6,940 bases of DNA from Flavobacteriaceae bacterium (GCA_029253805.1 JAQWYU010000058.1:1-6940), one strand, 5' to 3'; shown: positions 1 to 6,361, numbered from the stretch's first letter. The notes: generated by a model from the letters alone, not told the origin. Numbers and translations: made by a program.

Positions 1-486
1 GTGCTCGCTACTTTATGTGATATTCATGGACCAAAAAAAATTAGAGCTGTAATTGGTAGGTTTAAATACTCAACTAAATCAGGTGTAAATAATAATTTTG
101 AAATTGAGAGGGCGAAAAAAATAACTGATTACTTTAAAGTCCCTTTAGACATTGTTGATATAGACTATACTGATTCAGAATATCTATCATTTTGGAATGA
201 TATTAGAGAAGAATTTAAATCAAATCAGCTTTATGCCTTATTTTCATATAATTTTTTTCGCTTAGCTAGTTTCATTAATCAAAACAGTGATAAAGATGAT
301 GCTGTATTTAACGGTGAAATCAGTGATGGTGTTCATAATTTTGGTTTTTCACAGAGCCTAACAGTGCTTGATCATCCTTCTCTTGAGTTTCGTGAATACA
401 GTGATAAAATGGCATCGTACTTGTATGGTCCGACATTTTTGAATACAATTTTGAATGGCTCATTTGTTACGATACTATTCTTTTGA
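1..486 (+). CDS. Asparagine-synthetase-like protein, 5'-partial and apparently truncated at the 3' end
   Basis: The frame is open at the left edge, so the GTG at base 1 is probably an internal Val codon, not a start. The 161 visible residues resemble the ATP-pyrophosphatase (adenine nucleotide alpha-hydrolase) half of asparagine-synthetase-like proteins found in surface-polysaccharide clusters. They show an alternating strand/helix pattern (RAVIGRFKYS at about 15-24, VPLDIVDIDY at about 47-56) and a GEISDG segment at about 105-110, which sits where asparagine synthetases have their conserved GEGxDE-like loop. The SGGxDS ATP-binding loop would lie just upstream, outside the window. Such domains normally continue well past this point, but here the reading frame meets the convergent C40 gene and stops. 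The last six codons, from base 466, are almost entirely antisense to that gene's 3' end. It is therefore probably a broken gene or an assembly junction. The family call is from memory of motifs and is moderate; amide transfer in glycan synthesis is inference. Confidence 0.55.
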   Translation: MLATLCDIHGPKKIRAVIGRFKYSTKSGVNNNFEIERAKKITDYFKVPLDIVDIDYTDSEYLSFWNDIREEFKSNQLYALFSYNFFRLASFINQNSDKDDAVFNGEISDGVHNFGFSQSLTVLDHPSLEFREYSDKMASYLYGPTFLNTILNGSFVTILFF

Positions 487-1219
487 TCACCCTAAGTTTG
501 TGAGAATGTTTTTGTGTATCAACATTATAAATACCACTATGGTCTAGCAAGTCTATTCTTACTTTTCCATGTGCATGAATTATACGGTGATTTTCCATTA
601 TTATCCCTACGTGGATAATATCACCTTCATTGTTGTCAAAGAAGGCTAAATCTCCTGGGGAACTTTCTTCTATGAAACTGAGAGCATCTCCTTGTGAAGC
701 CTGCTGTGAGGCATCTCTTAAAATATTAAATCCGTTTAATTTATAAACCATTTGAGTGAAACCAGAGCAGTCAATACCAAAAGGAGTTTTACCGCCCCAT
801 AAATAAGGAGTGTTTAGATAAAGTAAGCCGGTATTAACTATATCAGATTTATTTAATTTACCTTTTGATTTTGCTCCTTCAAAATAATGTTTTAAATAGG
901 GGAGTCCATTTAAATTCGAGCCTAATAATATTGGATGTAGTTGATTGTTTTTATCTGAAATAAAATCAACTAAGTCTGTACTTAATATCGGAGTTTCTTT
1001 TTGTAGCTCTTTATATGCTGATTCTTTGATGAGTTGAAATTGTTTATTATCAATCCAACCTTCGTATTTGTCAAAAGAAAGCCGAATTCTACTCCATGCT
1101 TTGCGCTGTTCTAAAACTTTAAAACAATCCCCATAAAGTAGTTGAGACACTAGCTCGCTAGTCTCTGAGGGTTCAAGTCTTAGTGGGATTACACTTAAGT
1201 GGCAAAGGCCATACTGCAT
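467..1219 (-). CDS. SH3b-NlpC/P60 (C40) family peptidase, YkfC-like
   Basis: A 250-residue cell-wall peptide hydrolase. Residues about 1-65 form a bacterial SH3-like domain (LSVIPLRLEPSETSELVSQL, then GWIDNKQ). Residues about 125-250 form the NlpC/P60 papain-like domain, with YLWGGKTPFGIDCSGF at 139-154. The catalytic Cys is Cys151, the His in IIHVGI is His203, and the likely third polar residue is His215 in RIIHAHG. Known relatives (YkfC and similar) cleave gamma-D-Glu-diamino acid bonds in murein peptides. No signal peptide or lipobox is seen, and the N-terminus MQYGLC runs directly into the SH3b fold. This favours a cytoplasmic role in recycling stem peptides, although a non-classical export route cannot be excluded. 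The gene starts 3 nt after the thiolase stop codon and is probably co-transcribed with it. The ATG is preceded by AT-rich sequence without a Shine-Dalgarno. The C-terminus looks complete. Confidence 0.9.
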   Translation of the reverse strand: MQYGLCHLSVIPLRLEPSETSELVSQLLYGDCFKVLEQRKAWSRIRLSFDKYEGWIDNKQFQLIKESAYKELQKETPILSTDLVDFISDKNNQLHPILLGSNLNGLPYLKHYFEGAKSKGKLNKSDIVNTGLLYLNTPYLWGGKTPFGIDCSGFTQMVYKLNGFNILRDASQQASQGDALSFIEESSPGDLAFFDNNEGDIIHVGIIMENHRIIHAHGKVRIDLLDHSGIYNVDTQKHSHKLRVIKRIVS

Positions 1220-1222
1220 TAT

Positions 1223-2404
1223 TTATATTTTTCGTTTCAAGACTAAGGCTGAAGCTCCGCCGCCGCCATTACAAATAGCAGCGACTCCGATACTACCATT
1301 ATTTTGCTCTAATACACTCAGTAAAGTTACTATAATTCTTGCTCCTGAGCAGCCAAGTGGATGACCTAAAGAAACAGCTCCACCATTTACATTTATTTTA
1401 GATTCATCGAGTTTTAGTAGTTTAGTATTTGCAAGTCCAACCACTGAAAATGCTTCGTTAAATTCGAAAAAATCTACATCAGAAATACTTATGTTCGCTT
1501 TCTCAAGCGCTTTTGGTACTGCTTTCGAAGGGGCAATTGTAAACCATTCAGGTTCTAACGCGGCATCTGCATATCCTTTTATTGTAGCAAGGGGATTTAA
1601 ACCTAATTCGAAAGCTTTGTCACTACTCATTAATATCACAGCTGCTGCTCCATCATTAATTGTAGAAGCATTTGCAGCAGTCACAGTCCCGTCTTTGGCG
1701 AAAGCAGGTCGTAAACTAGGTATTTTTTCTAATCGTACTTTGGTGTACTCTTCATCCTTTTTAACTACTATTGGTTCACCTTTTCTTTGTGGTACTTCAA
1801 CTGGGACTATTTCAGAACTGTATTTTCCATTATCCCAAGCTAGTTTGGTACGTTTATATGATTGAATAGCAAAAGCATCTTGAATTTCTCTACTTAAGTT
1901 ATATTTCTCTGCACAAGCATCTGCGTGTACACCCATGGCTTTTTTTGAATATGCATCAACTAATCCATCTCTTTGCATCCCATCTTCAAATGAAACAGAT
2001 CCAAATTTTTGAGCTGTTCGGGCATTATAATAGTGAGGTATTAAACTCATGTTCTCCATTCCACCAGCCACAATAATATCAGCATCTCCAAGGGCTATAG
2101 ATTGAGCAGCTTGCATGATAGATTTCATCCCAGAAGCACAAACCTTATTTATTGTTGTACATGGAACTGAATTAGGAATTCCTGCATAAATTGCAGCTTG
2201 TCTAGCTGGGGCTTGCCCTATGCCAGATTGAACCACATTACCCATCAAAACTTCATCTATTAGCTCTGGAGATAAACTAATTTTATCCAAGGCACCTTTG
2301 ATTGCAATCGAGCCTAGTTTTGGTGCAGAAATGGTAGAAAGAGACCCTAAAAAACTACCAATTGGAGTTCTAGCTGCTGAAACTATTACAACGTCTTTAC
2401 TCAT
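1223..2404 (-). CDS. Acetyl-CoA C-acetyltransferase (biosynthetic-type thiolase)
   Basis: This cytoplasmic enzyme interconverts two acetyl-CoA with acetoacetyl-CoA plus CoA. Its 393 residues match the usual family length of about 390-395. All active-site blocks are present: the nucleophile Cys89 in NKVCASGMKS, the NEAF block at 316-319, His348 in GHPLGCSGAR, and the second catalytic Cys378 in CNGGGGAS. The N-terminal VIVSAARTPIGSF at 6-18 is also typical. The ATG start leaves the conserved N-terminus intact, with nothing missing. It is the first gene of a two-gene minus-strand unit with the C40 peptidase and is divergent from the PgpH-like gene. The pathway (fatty or amino acid degradation, mevalonate, or other acetoacetyl-CoA use) cannot be decided here because no partner gene such as a 3-hydroxyacyl-CoA dehydrogenase is in the window. 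No exact TAnnTTTG promoter was found on this strand upstream. Confidence 0.96.
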   Translation of the reverse strand: MSKDVVIVSAARTPIGSFLGSLSTISAPKLGSIAIKGALDKISLSPELIDEVLMGNVVQSGIGQAPARQAAIYAGIPNSVPCTTINKVCASGMKSIMQAAQSIALGDADIIVAGGMENMSLIPHYYNARTAQKFGSVSFEDGMQRDGLVDAYSKKAMGVHADACAEKYNLSREIQDAFAIQSYKRTKLAWDNGKYSSEIVPVEVPQRKGEPIVVKKDEEYTKVRLEKIPSLRPAFAKDGTVTAANASTINDGAAAVILMSSDKAFELGLNPLATIKGYADAALEPEWFTIAPSKAVPKALEKANISISDVDFFEFNEAFSVVGLANTKLLKLDESKINVNGGAVSLGHPLGCSGARIIVTLLSVLEQNNGSIGVAAICNGGGGASALVLKRKI

Positions 2405-2592
2405 AGTTGATTATTAAATTGTGCTATGTGCTAAAATAAATAAAATTTAGGATATATAATGAAGTAATATTTTAATATGAAGACATAATGCACTTCTTTT
2501 TTATTACTTTTGGTTAGTTAATATCAACATAATGCTTTAGCTAAATCATTACTTAACTTAAAACCCACTGATTTTGAACCTAGTTTAAATTA
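2405..2592. other. Divergent intergenic region between thiolase and PgpH-like genes
   Basis: This very AT-rich stretch separates two divergent starts and must hold the promoters for both directions. On the plus strand an exact Bacteroidetes -7 element is present (listed separately). On the minus strand I found no exact TAnnTTTG, only near matches such as TAAATTTT. No ORF, strong hairpin or repeat stands out. Confidence 0.6.
2505..2512 (+). promoter_or_regulatory. Possible -7 promoter element of the PgpH-like gene
   Basis: TACTTTTG matches the Bacteroidetes primary-sigma -7 consensus TAnnTTTG exactly, 80 nt upstream of the ATG at 2593. No TTG/TTTG -33 box is found about 20 nt further upstream, so the call is weak. 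A nearer alternative, TGATTTTG at 2567-2574, has one mismatch. Confidence 0.3.
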
Positions 2593-4641
2593 ATGAAAGA
2601 CTTAATAAACCTATATCATAAAAACCATTCCTTAATTTATAAATTTTTCTTATTTGTACTAACTACCTTGGTGATAGTATATCTATTTCCAAAAAGTGGA
2701 ACTTTTAAGTATAGTTTTGAAAAAGGAAGACCATGGCAATCAGAAAACCTGTACGCTCCTTTTGATTTTGCTATCAAAAAATCTACTGACGAAATAATTT
2801 TTGAAAAGGAACAAATTACCAAGCAGTCATCTATTTTTTTTGATGTTGATAAAGATGTTTATGATAATGCTAAAACCAATTATGAATTATTATTTAACCG
2901 CTTGTTTTATGAACTACCTAATGATTTAATTAGAGCTGAGTTATATCAAAATGGGTTGAGTATTCTTGATCAAATTTATCAAAGTGGTGTCCTTGAAATA
3001 TCCTACGATTACGAACTTGATCAACAAATTTCCATTTTAAAAGATAAAACTCAAAATGGTTTTAAATCTTACCAAACTTTTTTCCCTCAAACTAACTTAA
3101 AATCTTTTATAGAGTCGCAAGTAATAACACTAGGAATTCAATCATATCGTCAACGTTTCTTAGCACTATTTTTTGATGTAATCAAACCTAATGCAAGTTT
3201 AAATAAAGTCTTAACTAATGCGTTTCTTGAAGAACGCCTCAGTCAATTAAAACTTGTTCGAGGTCGTGTGGAAAAGCAAACATTAATTATTTCTAAGGGA
3301 GAAGTTGTACAAGGGGAAAATTATAGTATTCTCAAATCTTTAGAATCTGAATATGAGTCGCAAGAATTAACAGACTCAAATTACTATTGGATTCTGTTAG
3401 CTTATACGCTACTGGTTTCCTTAGCCTTATTAATGTTATTATTATTTATTAAAAAATATAGAGCTGTAGTATTTGAAAATAATACTAAGGTTACATTTAT
3501 ATTTTTCAATATTATATTGATGGTATTGTTAACCACTTTAGTGGTTAATCTCAATTCTTCTTATGTTTACGTAGTGCCGCTTTGTATTTTACCATTAACC
3601 TTAAAGGCTTTCTTCGACGCTCGGCTAGGCTTGTTTGTTCATGTAATTACTGTTTTGCTATTAGGTTTTGTTGTAGCTAATAATTATGAGTACATGTTTT
3701 TACAAACTATCGCTGGGATAGTAACAATTTTAACAGTTTCAGAGCTTTACAAAAGAGCTAATTTATTTATTTCTGTTGGTCAAATAACGTTTATATATAT
3801 AGTTTCTTACTTTGCTTTTTATGTTATTCATGAAGGTAGTATCGATAACCTGCAATGGCAGACTTTTATGATGTTTGTACTTTGCGGCCTAGCGACCTTG
3901 TTCGTTCAGCCACTGATTTATATATACGAAAAACTATTCGGACTAGTTTCAGATGTATCCTTACTTGAATTATCAGATACTAATTCTAAGTTATTAAAAG
4001 AGTTGTCGGAAAAAGCCCCAGGGACTTTCCATCACTCTCTAAATGTTGCTAATCTTGCTGAAGCTGCTGCAAATGAAATTGGAGCTAATGCAATGCTTGT
4101 TAGAGTAGGTGCCTTGTATCACGATATTGGAAAAATGGTTAATCCTACATATTTTACTGAAAACCAATCTACAGGAATTAATCCACACGATGAATTATCT
4201 CCTAAAGAAAGTGTAGACATTATTATTAACCATGTTATTGATGGAATCGAACTAGCTAAGAAAAATAATCTTCCTGATAGAGTTATCGATTTTATTCGTA
4301 CACACCATGGTAGTAGCATTGTCTATTATTTTTATAATAAACAAGTTGATAGCAATTTAGCTTTTGAAACTTCAGATTTTTGTTATAATGGCCCAAAGCC
4401 GTTTAACAAGGAGACAGCTATATTAATGATGTGCGATAGTGTGGAAGCAGCATCAAAAAGTTTAAAGGATCCTAATTCTACCAAAATCAATAACTTCGTA
4501 GATTCCATAGTGTCTAAACAGATGGATACAGAACAGTTTTTAAACGCTACTATTAATCTTAAAGAAATTCAATCTATTAAGAAGGTTTTAAAACATAAGT
4601 TAGCCAATATGTATCACCTGCGTATTGAATACCCTGAATAA
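2593..4641 (+). CDS. pgpH: PgpH-like 7TM-HD domain cyclic-di-AMP phosphodiesterase
   Basis: A 682-residue inner-membrane protein with the full 7TMR-HD architecture. It has one N-terminal membrane segment (about 14-32), a large extracytoplasmic domain (about 33-263), and a block of seven hydrophobic segments (about 265-287, 299-320, 323-340, 344-363, 366-384, 391-412 and 422-445). A cytoplasmic HD phosphohydrolase domain follows from about 470. Metal-binding candidates are all present: His481 in GTFHHS, His510-Asp511 in ALYHDIGK, His547 in INHVIDG, His571/His572 in RTHHGSS and Asp615 in MMCDSVEAA. Characterised PgpH proteins, for example in Listeria, hydrolyse c-di-AMP to pApA; the role here is by homology. 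Length and domain order are normal. The ATG is chosen because it precedes the first membrane helix, and it lacks a Shine-Dalgarno as is usual in Bacteroidetes. The gene is monocistronic in this window. It is followed 97 nt later by tRNA-Ser, which has its own promoter. Confidence 0.93.
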   Translation: MKDLINLYHKNHSLIYKFFLFVLTTLVIVYLFPKSGTFKYSFEKGRPWQSENLYAPFDFAIKKSTDEIIFEKEQITKQSSIFFDVDKDVYDNAKTNYELLFNRLFYELPNDLIRAELYQNGLSILDQIYQSGVLEISYDYELDQQISILKDKTQNGFKSYQTFFPQTNLKSFIESQVITLGIQSYRQRFLALFFDVIKPNASLNKVLTNAFLEERLSQLKLVRGRVEKQTLIISKGEVVQGENYSILKSLESEYESQELTDSNYYWILLAYTLLVSLALLMLLLFIKKYRAVVFENNTKVTFIFFNIILMVLLTTLVVNLNSSYVYVVPLCILPLTLKAFFDARLGLFVHVITVLLLGFVVANNYEYMFLQTIAGIVTILTVSELYKRANLFISVGQITFIYIVSYFAFYVIHEGSIDNLQWQTFMMFVLCGLATLFVQPLIYIYEKLFGLVSDVSLLELSDTNSKLLKELSEKAPGTFHHSLNVANLAEAAANEIGANAMLVRVGALYHDIGKMVNPTYFTENQSTGINPHDELSPKESVDIIINHVIDGIELAKKNNLPDRVIDFIRTHHGSSIVYYFYNKQVDSNLAFETSDFCYNGPKPFNKETAILMMCDSVEAASKSLKDPNSTKINNFVDSIVSKQMDTEQFLNATINLKEIQSIKKVLKHKLANMYHLRIEYPE

Positions 4642-4674
4642 GCTAAAATTGATTTAAAAAAGTAAAAAAATAGC

Positions 4675-4705
4675 TTGCGTTCTTAATAATGAAAAGTTAC
4701 ATTTG
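4675..4705 (+). promoter_or_regulatory. Bacteroidetes-type promoter of the tRNA operon
   Basis: TTG at 4675-4677 (-33 box) is followed after 20 nt by TACATTTG at 4698-4705, an exact TAnnTTTG -7 box. The spacing fits the known Bacteroidetes promoter. The predicted transcription start at about 4711-4713 gives a leader of some 27 nt before tRNA-Ser. This makes tRNA transcription independent of the PgpH-like gene, which ends 33 nt before the -33 box. Confidence 0.65.
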
Positions 4706-4738
4706 CAACCGCAATTTTATTGCATAAGTTCATTTCAA

Positions 4739-4822
4739 GGAGAGGTGCCAGAGTGGTAATGGAGCAGATTGCTAATCTGTCGACGGGTAACTGTCGCCAG
4801 GGTTCGAGTCCCTGTCTCTCCG
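4739..4822 (+). tRNA. tRNA-Ser(GCT)
   Basis: An 84-nt class II tRNA. The acceptor stem GGAGAGG (4739-4745) pairs with TCTCTCC (4815-4821), with one G-U pair, and G4822 is the discriminator. The anticodon stem GCAGA/TCTGT encloses the loop TTGCTAA, giving anticodon GCT at 4771-4773, which reads AGC and AGU. A long variable arm (about CGACGGGTAACTGTCG) marks it as a serine type. The T-arm is CAGGG-TTCGAGT-CCCTG. The 3' CCA is not encoded; CAA follows. It is the first gene of the three-tRNA operon. Confidence 0.97.
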
Positions 4823-4851
4823 CAACATATAAATTACAACTGATAACTATT

Positions 4852-4926
4852 CGGGGTGTAGCGTAGCCCGGTTATCGCGCCACGTTTGGGACGTGGAGGC
4901 CGCAGGTTCGAATCCTGCCACCCCGA
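4852..4926 (+). tRNA. tRNA-Pro(TGG)
   Basis: A 75-nt tRNA. The acceptor stem CGGGGTG (4852-4858) pairs with CACCCCG (4919-4925), and A4926 is the discriminator. The anticodon stem CCACG/CGTGG encloses TTTGGGA, with anticodon TGG at 4887-4889, which reads CCN proline codons. The T-arm is GCAGG-TTCGAAT-CCTGC. The CCA end is not encoded. It lies 29 nt after tRNA-Ser with no separate promoter evident, so it is probably processed from a common transcript. Confidence 0.97.
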
Positions 4927-4936
4927 CATAACTTTT

Positions 4937-4955
4937 GTAGATACGAAAGATCTAC
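4937..4955 (+). other. Small hairpin in the tRNA-Pro / tRNA-Arg spacer
   Basis: GTAGAT (4937-4942) and ATCTAC (4950-4955) can form a 6-bp stem around a 7-nt loop (ACGAAAG) in the 32-nt spacer of the precursor. It has no U-tract, so it is not a terminator. It could isolate the flanking tRNAs during folding or processing, or be chance. Confidence 0.3.
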
Positions 4956-4958
4956 TAC

Positions 4959-5032
4959 GGGCCCGTAGCTCAGCTGGATAGAGCACCTCCCTTCTAAGGA
5001 GGCGGTCATAGGTTCGAATCCTATCGGGCTCA
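4959..5032 (+). tRNA. tRNA-Arg(TCT)
   Basis: A 74-nt tRNA. The acceptor stem GGGCCCG (4959-4965) pairs with CGGGCTC (5025-5031), with one G-U pair, and A5032 is the discriminator. The anticodon stem CCTCC/GGAGG encloses CTTCTAA, giving anticodon TCT at 4993-4995, which reads AGA and AGG. The T-arm is ATAGG-TTCGAAT-CCTAT. CCA is not encoded. It is the last gene of the operon, followed directly by a terminator. No copy of its 3' end was seen further downstream, so there is no sign that it served as an integration site in this window. Confidence 0.97.
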
Positions 5033-5038
5033 CATCTT

Positions 5039-5067
5039 AAAAGACTGTCTATTTAGGCGGTCTTTTT
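5039..5067 (+). terminator. Rho-independent terminator of the tRNA operon
   Basis: AAAAGACTGTC (5039-5049) pairs with GGCGGTCTTTT (5056-5066) as an 11-bp stem with two G-U pairs around the loop TATTTA, ending in five Ts. It lies 6 nt after tRNA-Arg. The A-rich 5' flank may let it also stop minus-strand transcripts from the convergent esterase gene, whose stop codon is about 33 nt away. Confidence 0.85.
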
Positions 5068-5073
5068 AATTAT

Positions 5074-5095
5074 ACGTGTACCTACACGTGCACCT
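5074..5095. repeat. Short inverted and direct repeat between convergent tRNA and esterase genes
   Basis: ACGTGTA (5074-5080) and TACACGT (5083-5089) are perfect inverted arms 2 nt apart. The same stretch also reads as a direct repeat, ACGTGTACCT (5074-5083) and ACGTGCACCT (5086-5095), with one mismatch. There is no U-tract, so it is not a standard terminator. Its function is unknown. Confidence 0.45.
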
Positions 5096-5099
5096 TATG

Positions 5100-6266
5100 T
5101 TATTTTTTAATTACCTTATAACTCAAACGTTCCTTTGTTTCTAAATCAATAGCATTCACAATATAGGTGGCACTTGAAAGATGCTCAACATTAATTGTGT
5201 TGCCTTTAAATTCCATCACTTTATTGCCAGATAAATCGAATATTTCTATTTGAAAAACCTTATCAGAATTTAATGCTAATTCATTAGTTGTTGGATTTGG
5301 ATATATTAAATATTCATTTTTTTTATTGATTTGTTGATTTATTGAAAGTGATTCACATTCAATTAATCCATTAATATTAAATTGTGACACAAAATCCCAA
5401 ATGCGACTAGTAGCATCTATATCCATATTTCCAAATGCTCCTGGCCAATCATGATCTCCTCCAATTACTTTTAATTCTTCTATTCTTGAACAATTATCTC
5501 CATTTTCCCAAATTCTTTGTTCAACATAACTTCCATCAAATAAATTCGTATTTGGCAATGGATTAATAATTGGATTAATATCTGTATTGTTATAATTTGA
5601 CCAATACGTTGTGATTTCTTCAACTGACATATAATATGGTGGAAACCCACTGTATGAAGAGTGAGGGTTAGAATCAGCAGTGCCAGGAATTAAAAGGACC
5701 GCTGTAGGATGAACAGGAGAGCAAAAATCTAAGTCATAATAGCTGTTCCGAAATGAATCTTCTAGCATGCTTCCAGAAACAGAAGATATTGCTGCTATTC
5801 TGTCGTTTAATCTACAAGCAAGCTCATATGAAAAGATCCCTCCCTCAGAATAACCACAAGCATAAACTCTATCATTGTCAATTGAAAATTCACTGCTCAA
5901 AGTATCAATAATTGCTTCAATAAAGAAAATATCATTGTGAGAAGTAGGTGCTTTATGTAGCCAAGCATAGCTACCGTCTACAGGATCAATAGCTGCTTGA
6001 GGGTAAACAGCTATGAAGCCAGCTGTATCCGCTAATGGCCTCATATCATTATAAAAATTCATAAAATCACTTGATAAACCACCTCCACCATGAAAATTAA
6101 ACATTAATGGGAATTCAACAGATCCATCATAATTTGAAGGGATATATATTATATATTCTCTACTATTACCATCAAAATTCATGGTACGGGTTTCTTGAGT
6201 TTGGGAATTTACATTAAACAAACATATTGATGAAGCAAGAAAAAATAAAGATAATAGATTTTTCAT
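5100..6266 (-). CDS. Secreted CE1-type esterase (PHB-depolymerase/feruloyl-esterase-like) with type IX sorting domain
   Basis: A 388-residue exported alpha/beta-hydrolase. Residues 1 to about 21 form a signal peptide (K near the N-terminus, LLSLFFLASSICLF core, cleavage near NSQTQ). The catalytic domain at about 25-297 resembles the LpqC/polyhydroxybutyrate depolymerase group of carbohydrate esterase family 1. It has an oxyanion-hole HGGGG at 59-63, the nucleophile Ser140 in GYSEGG, a likely acid Asp198 in PGTADSN and His272 in GGDHDWPG. Residues about 318-388 form a Por/type IX C-terminal sorting domain (YLIYPNPTTNEL, then IEIFDLSGNKV, then a terminal YKVIKK). The protein is therefore expected to cross the outer membrane and be released or anchored at the surface. 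The substrate is an acyl ester in a polysaccharide, aryl ester or polyester and cannot be fixed from motifs. The ATG start is supported by the signal peptide and a -7 box about 30 nt upstream. The gene converges on the tRNA operon. Confidence 0.9.
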   Translation of the reverse strand: MKNLLSLFFLASSICLFNVNSQTQETRTMNFDGNSREYIIYIPSNYDGSVEFPLMFNFHGGGGLSSDFMNFYNDMRPLADTAGFIAVYPQAAIDPVDGSYAWLHKAPTSHNDIFFIEAIIDTLSSEFSIDNDRVYACGYSEGGIFSYELACRLNDRIAAISSVSGSMLEDSFRNSYYDLDFCSPVHPTAVLLIPGTADSNPHSSYSGFPPYYMSVEEITTYWSNYNNTDINPIINPLPNTNLFDGSYVEQRIWENGDNCSRIEELKVIGGDHDWPGAFGNMDIDATSRIWDFVSQFNINGLIECESLSINQQINKKNEYLIYPNPTTNELALNSDKVFQIEIFDLSGNKVMEFKGNTINVEHLSSATYIVNAIDLETKERLSYKVIKK

Positions 6267-6294
6267 GTTATAATTATTTTAGGAGACTTAGTTA

Positions 6295-6302
6295 CAAAAT
6301 TA
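6295..6302 (-). promoter_or_regulatory. Probable -7 promoter element of the esterase gene
   Basis: On the minus strand this reads TAATTTTG, an exact TAnnTTTG -7 box ending about 28 nt upstream of the esterase ATG and predicting a leader of about 20 nt. The only nearby -33 candidate, TTTG at 6317-6320, is spaced 14 nt away instead of the usual 19-21, so the promoter may be weak or activator-dependent. Confidence 0.45.
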
Positions 6303-6329
6303 GGAAATAGTTCAATCAAAGGCACATAA

Positions 6330-6351
6330 AAAGTTTGAACTTTTGAAAGTT
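6330..6351. repeat. Alternating palindromic half-sites upstream of the esterase promoter
   Basis: AAAGTT-TG-AACTTT-TG-AAAGTT: three 6-bp half-sites in alternating orientation with 8-bp periodicity, forming two overlapping palindromes. They lie about 30-50 bp upstream of the putative esterase -7 box, where an activator or repressor could bind. The composition is simple, so chance is possible. Confidence 0.35.
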
Positions 6352-6361
6352 TGGGTCACTT

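Noticed and set aside
1491..1865. 124-codon plus-strand open frame
   Set aside because: It lies fully antisense inside the well-conserved thiolase gene; its protein has no family features.
2637..2822. 61-codon minus-strand open frame
   Set aside because: Antisense shadow within the PgpH-like gene.
4119..4319. 66-codon minus-strand open frame
   Set aside because: Antisense shadow across the HD domain coding region of the PgpH-like gene.
4640..4676. AAGCTA ... TAGCTT inverted repeat after the PgpH-like gene as a terminator
   Set aside because: Only a 6-bp stem with a loop of about 25 nt and no T-run; the 3' arm overlaps the tRNA promoter -33 box.
5008..5032. tRNA-Arg 3' end as a phage or island attachment site
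   Set aside because: No second copy of the 3' end and no integrase gene is seen in the window; TTCGAATCCT in tRNA-Pro is just the conserved T-arm.
1223..6266. Polyhydroxybutyrate pathway suggested by thiolase plus PHB-depolymerase-like esterase
   Set aside because: The two genes are far apart and in separate units, no reductase, synthase or phasin is present, and the esterase is built for secretion, so a shared PHB pathway is not supported.
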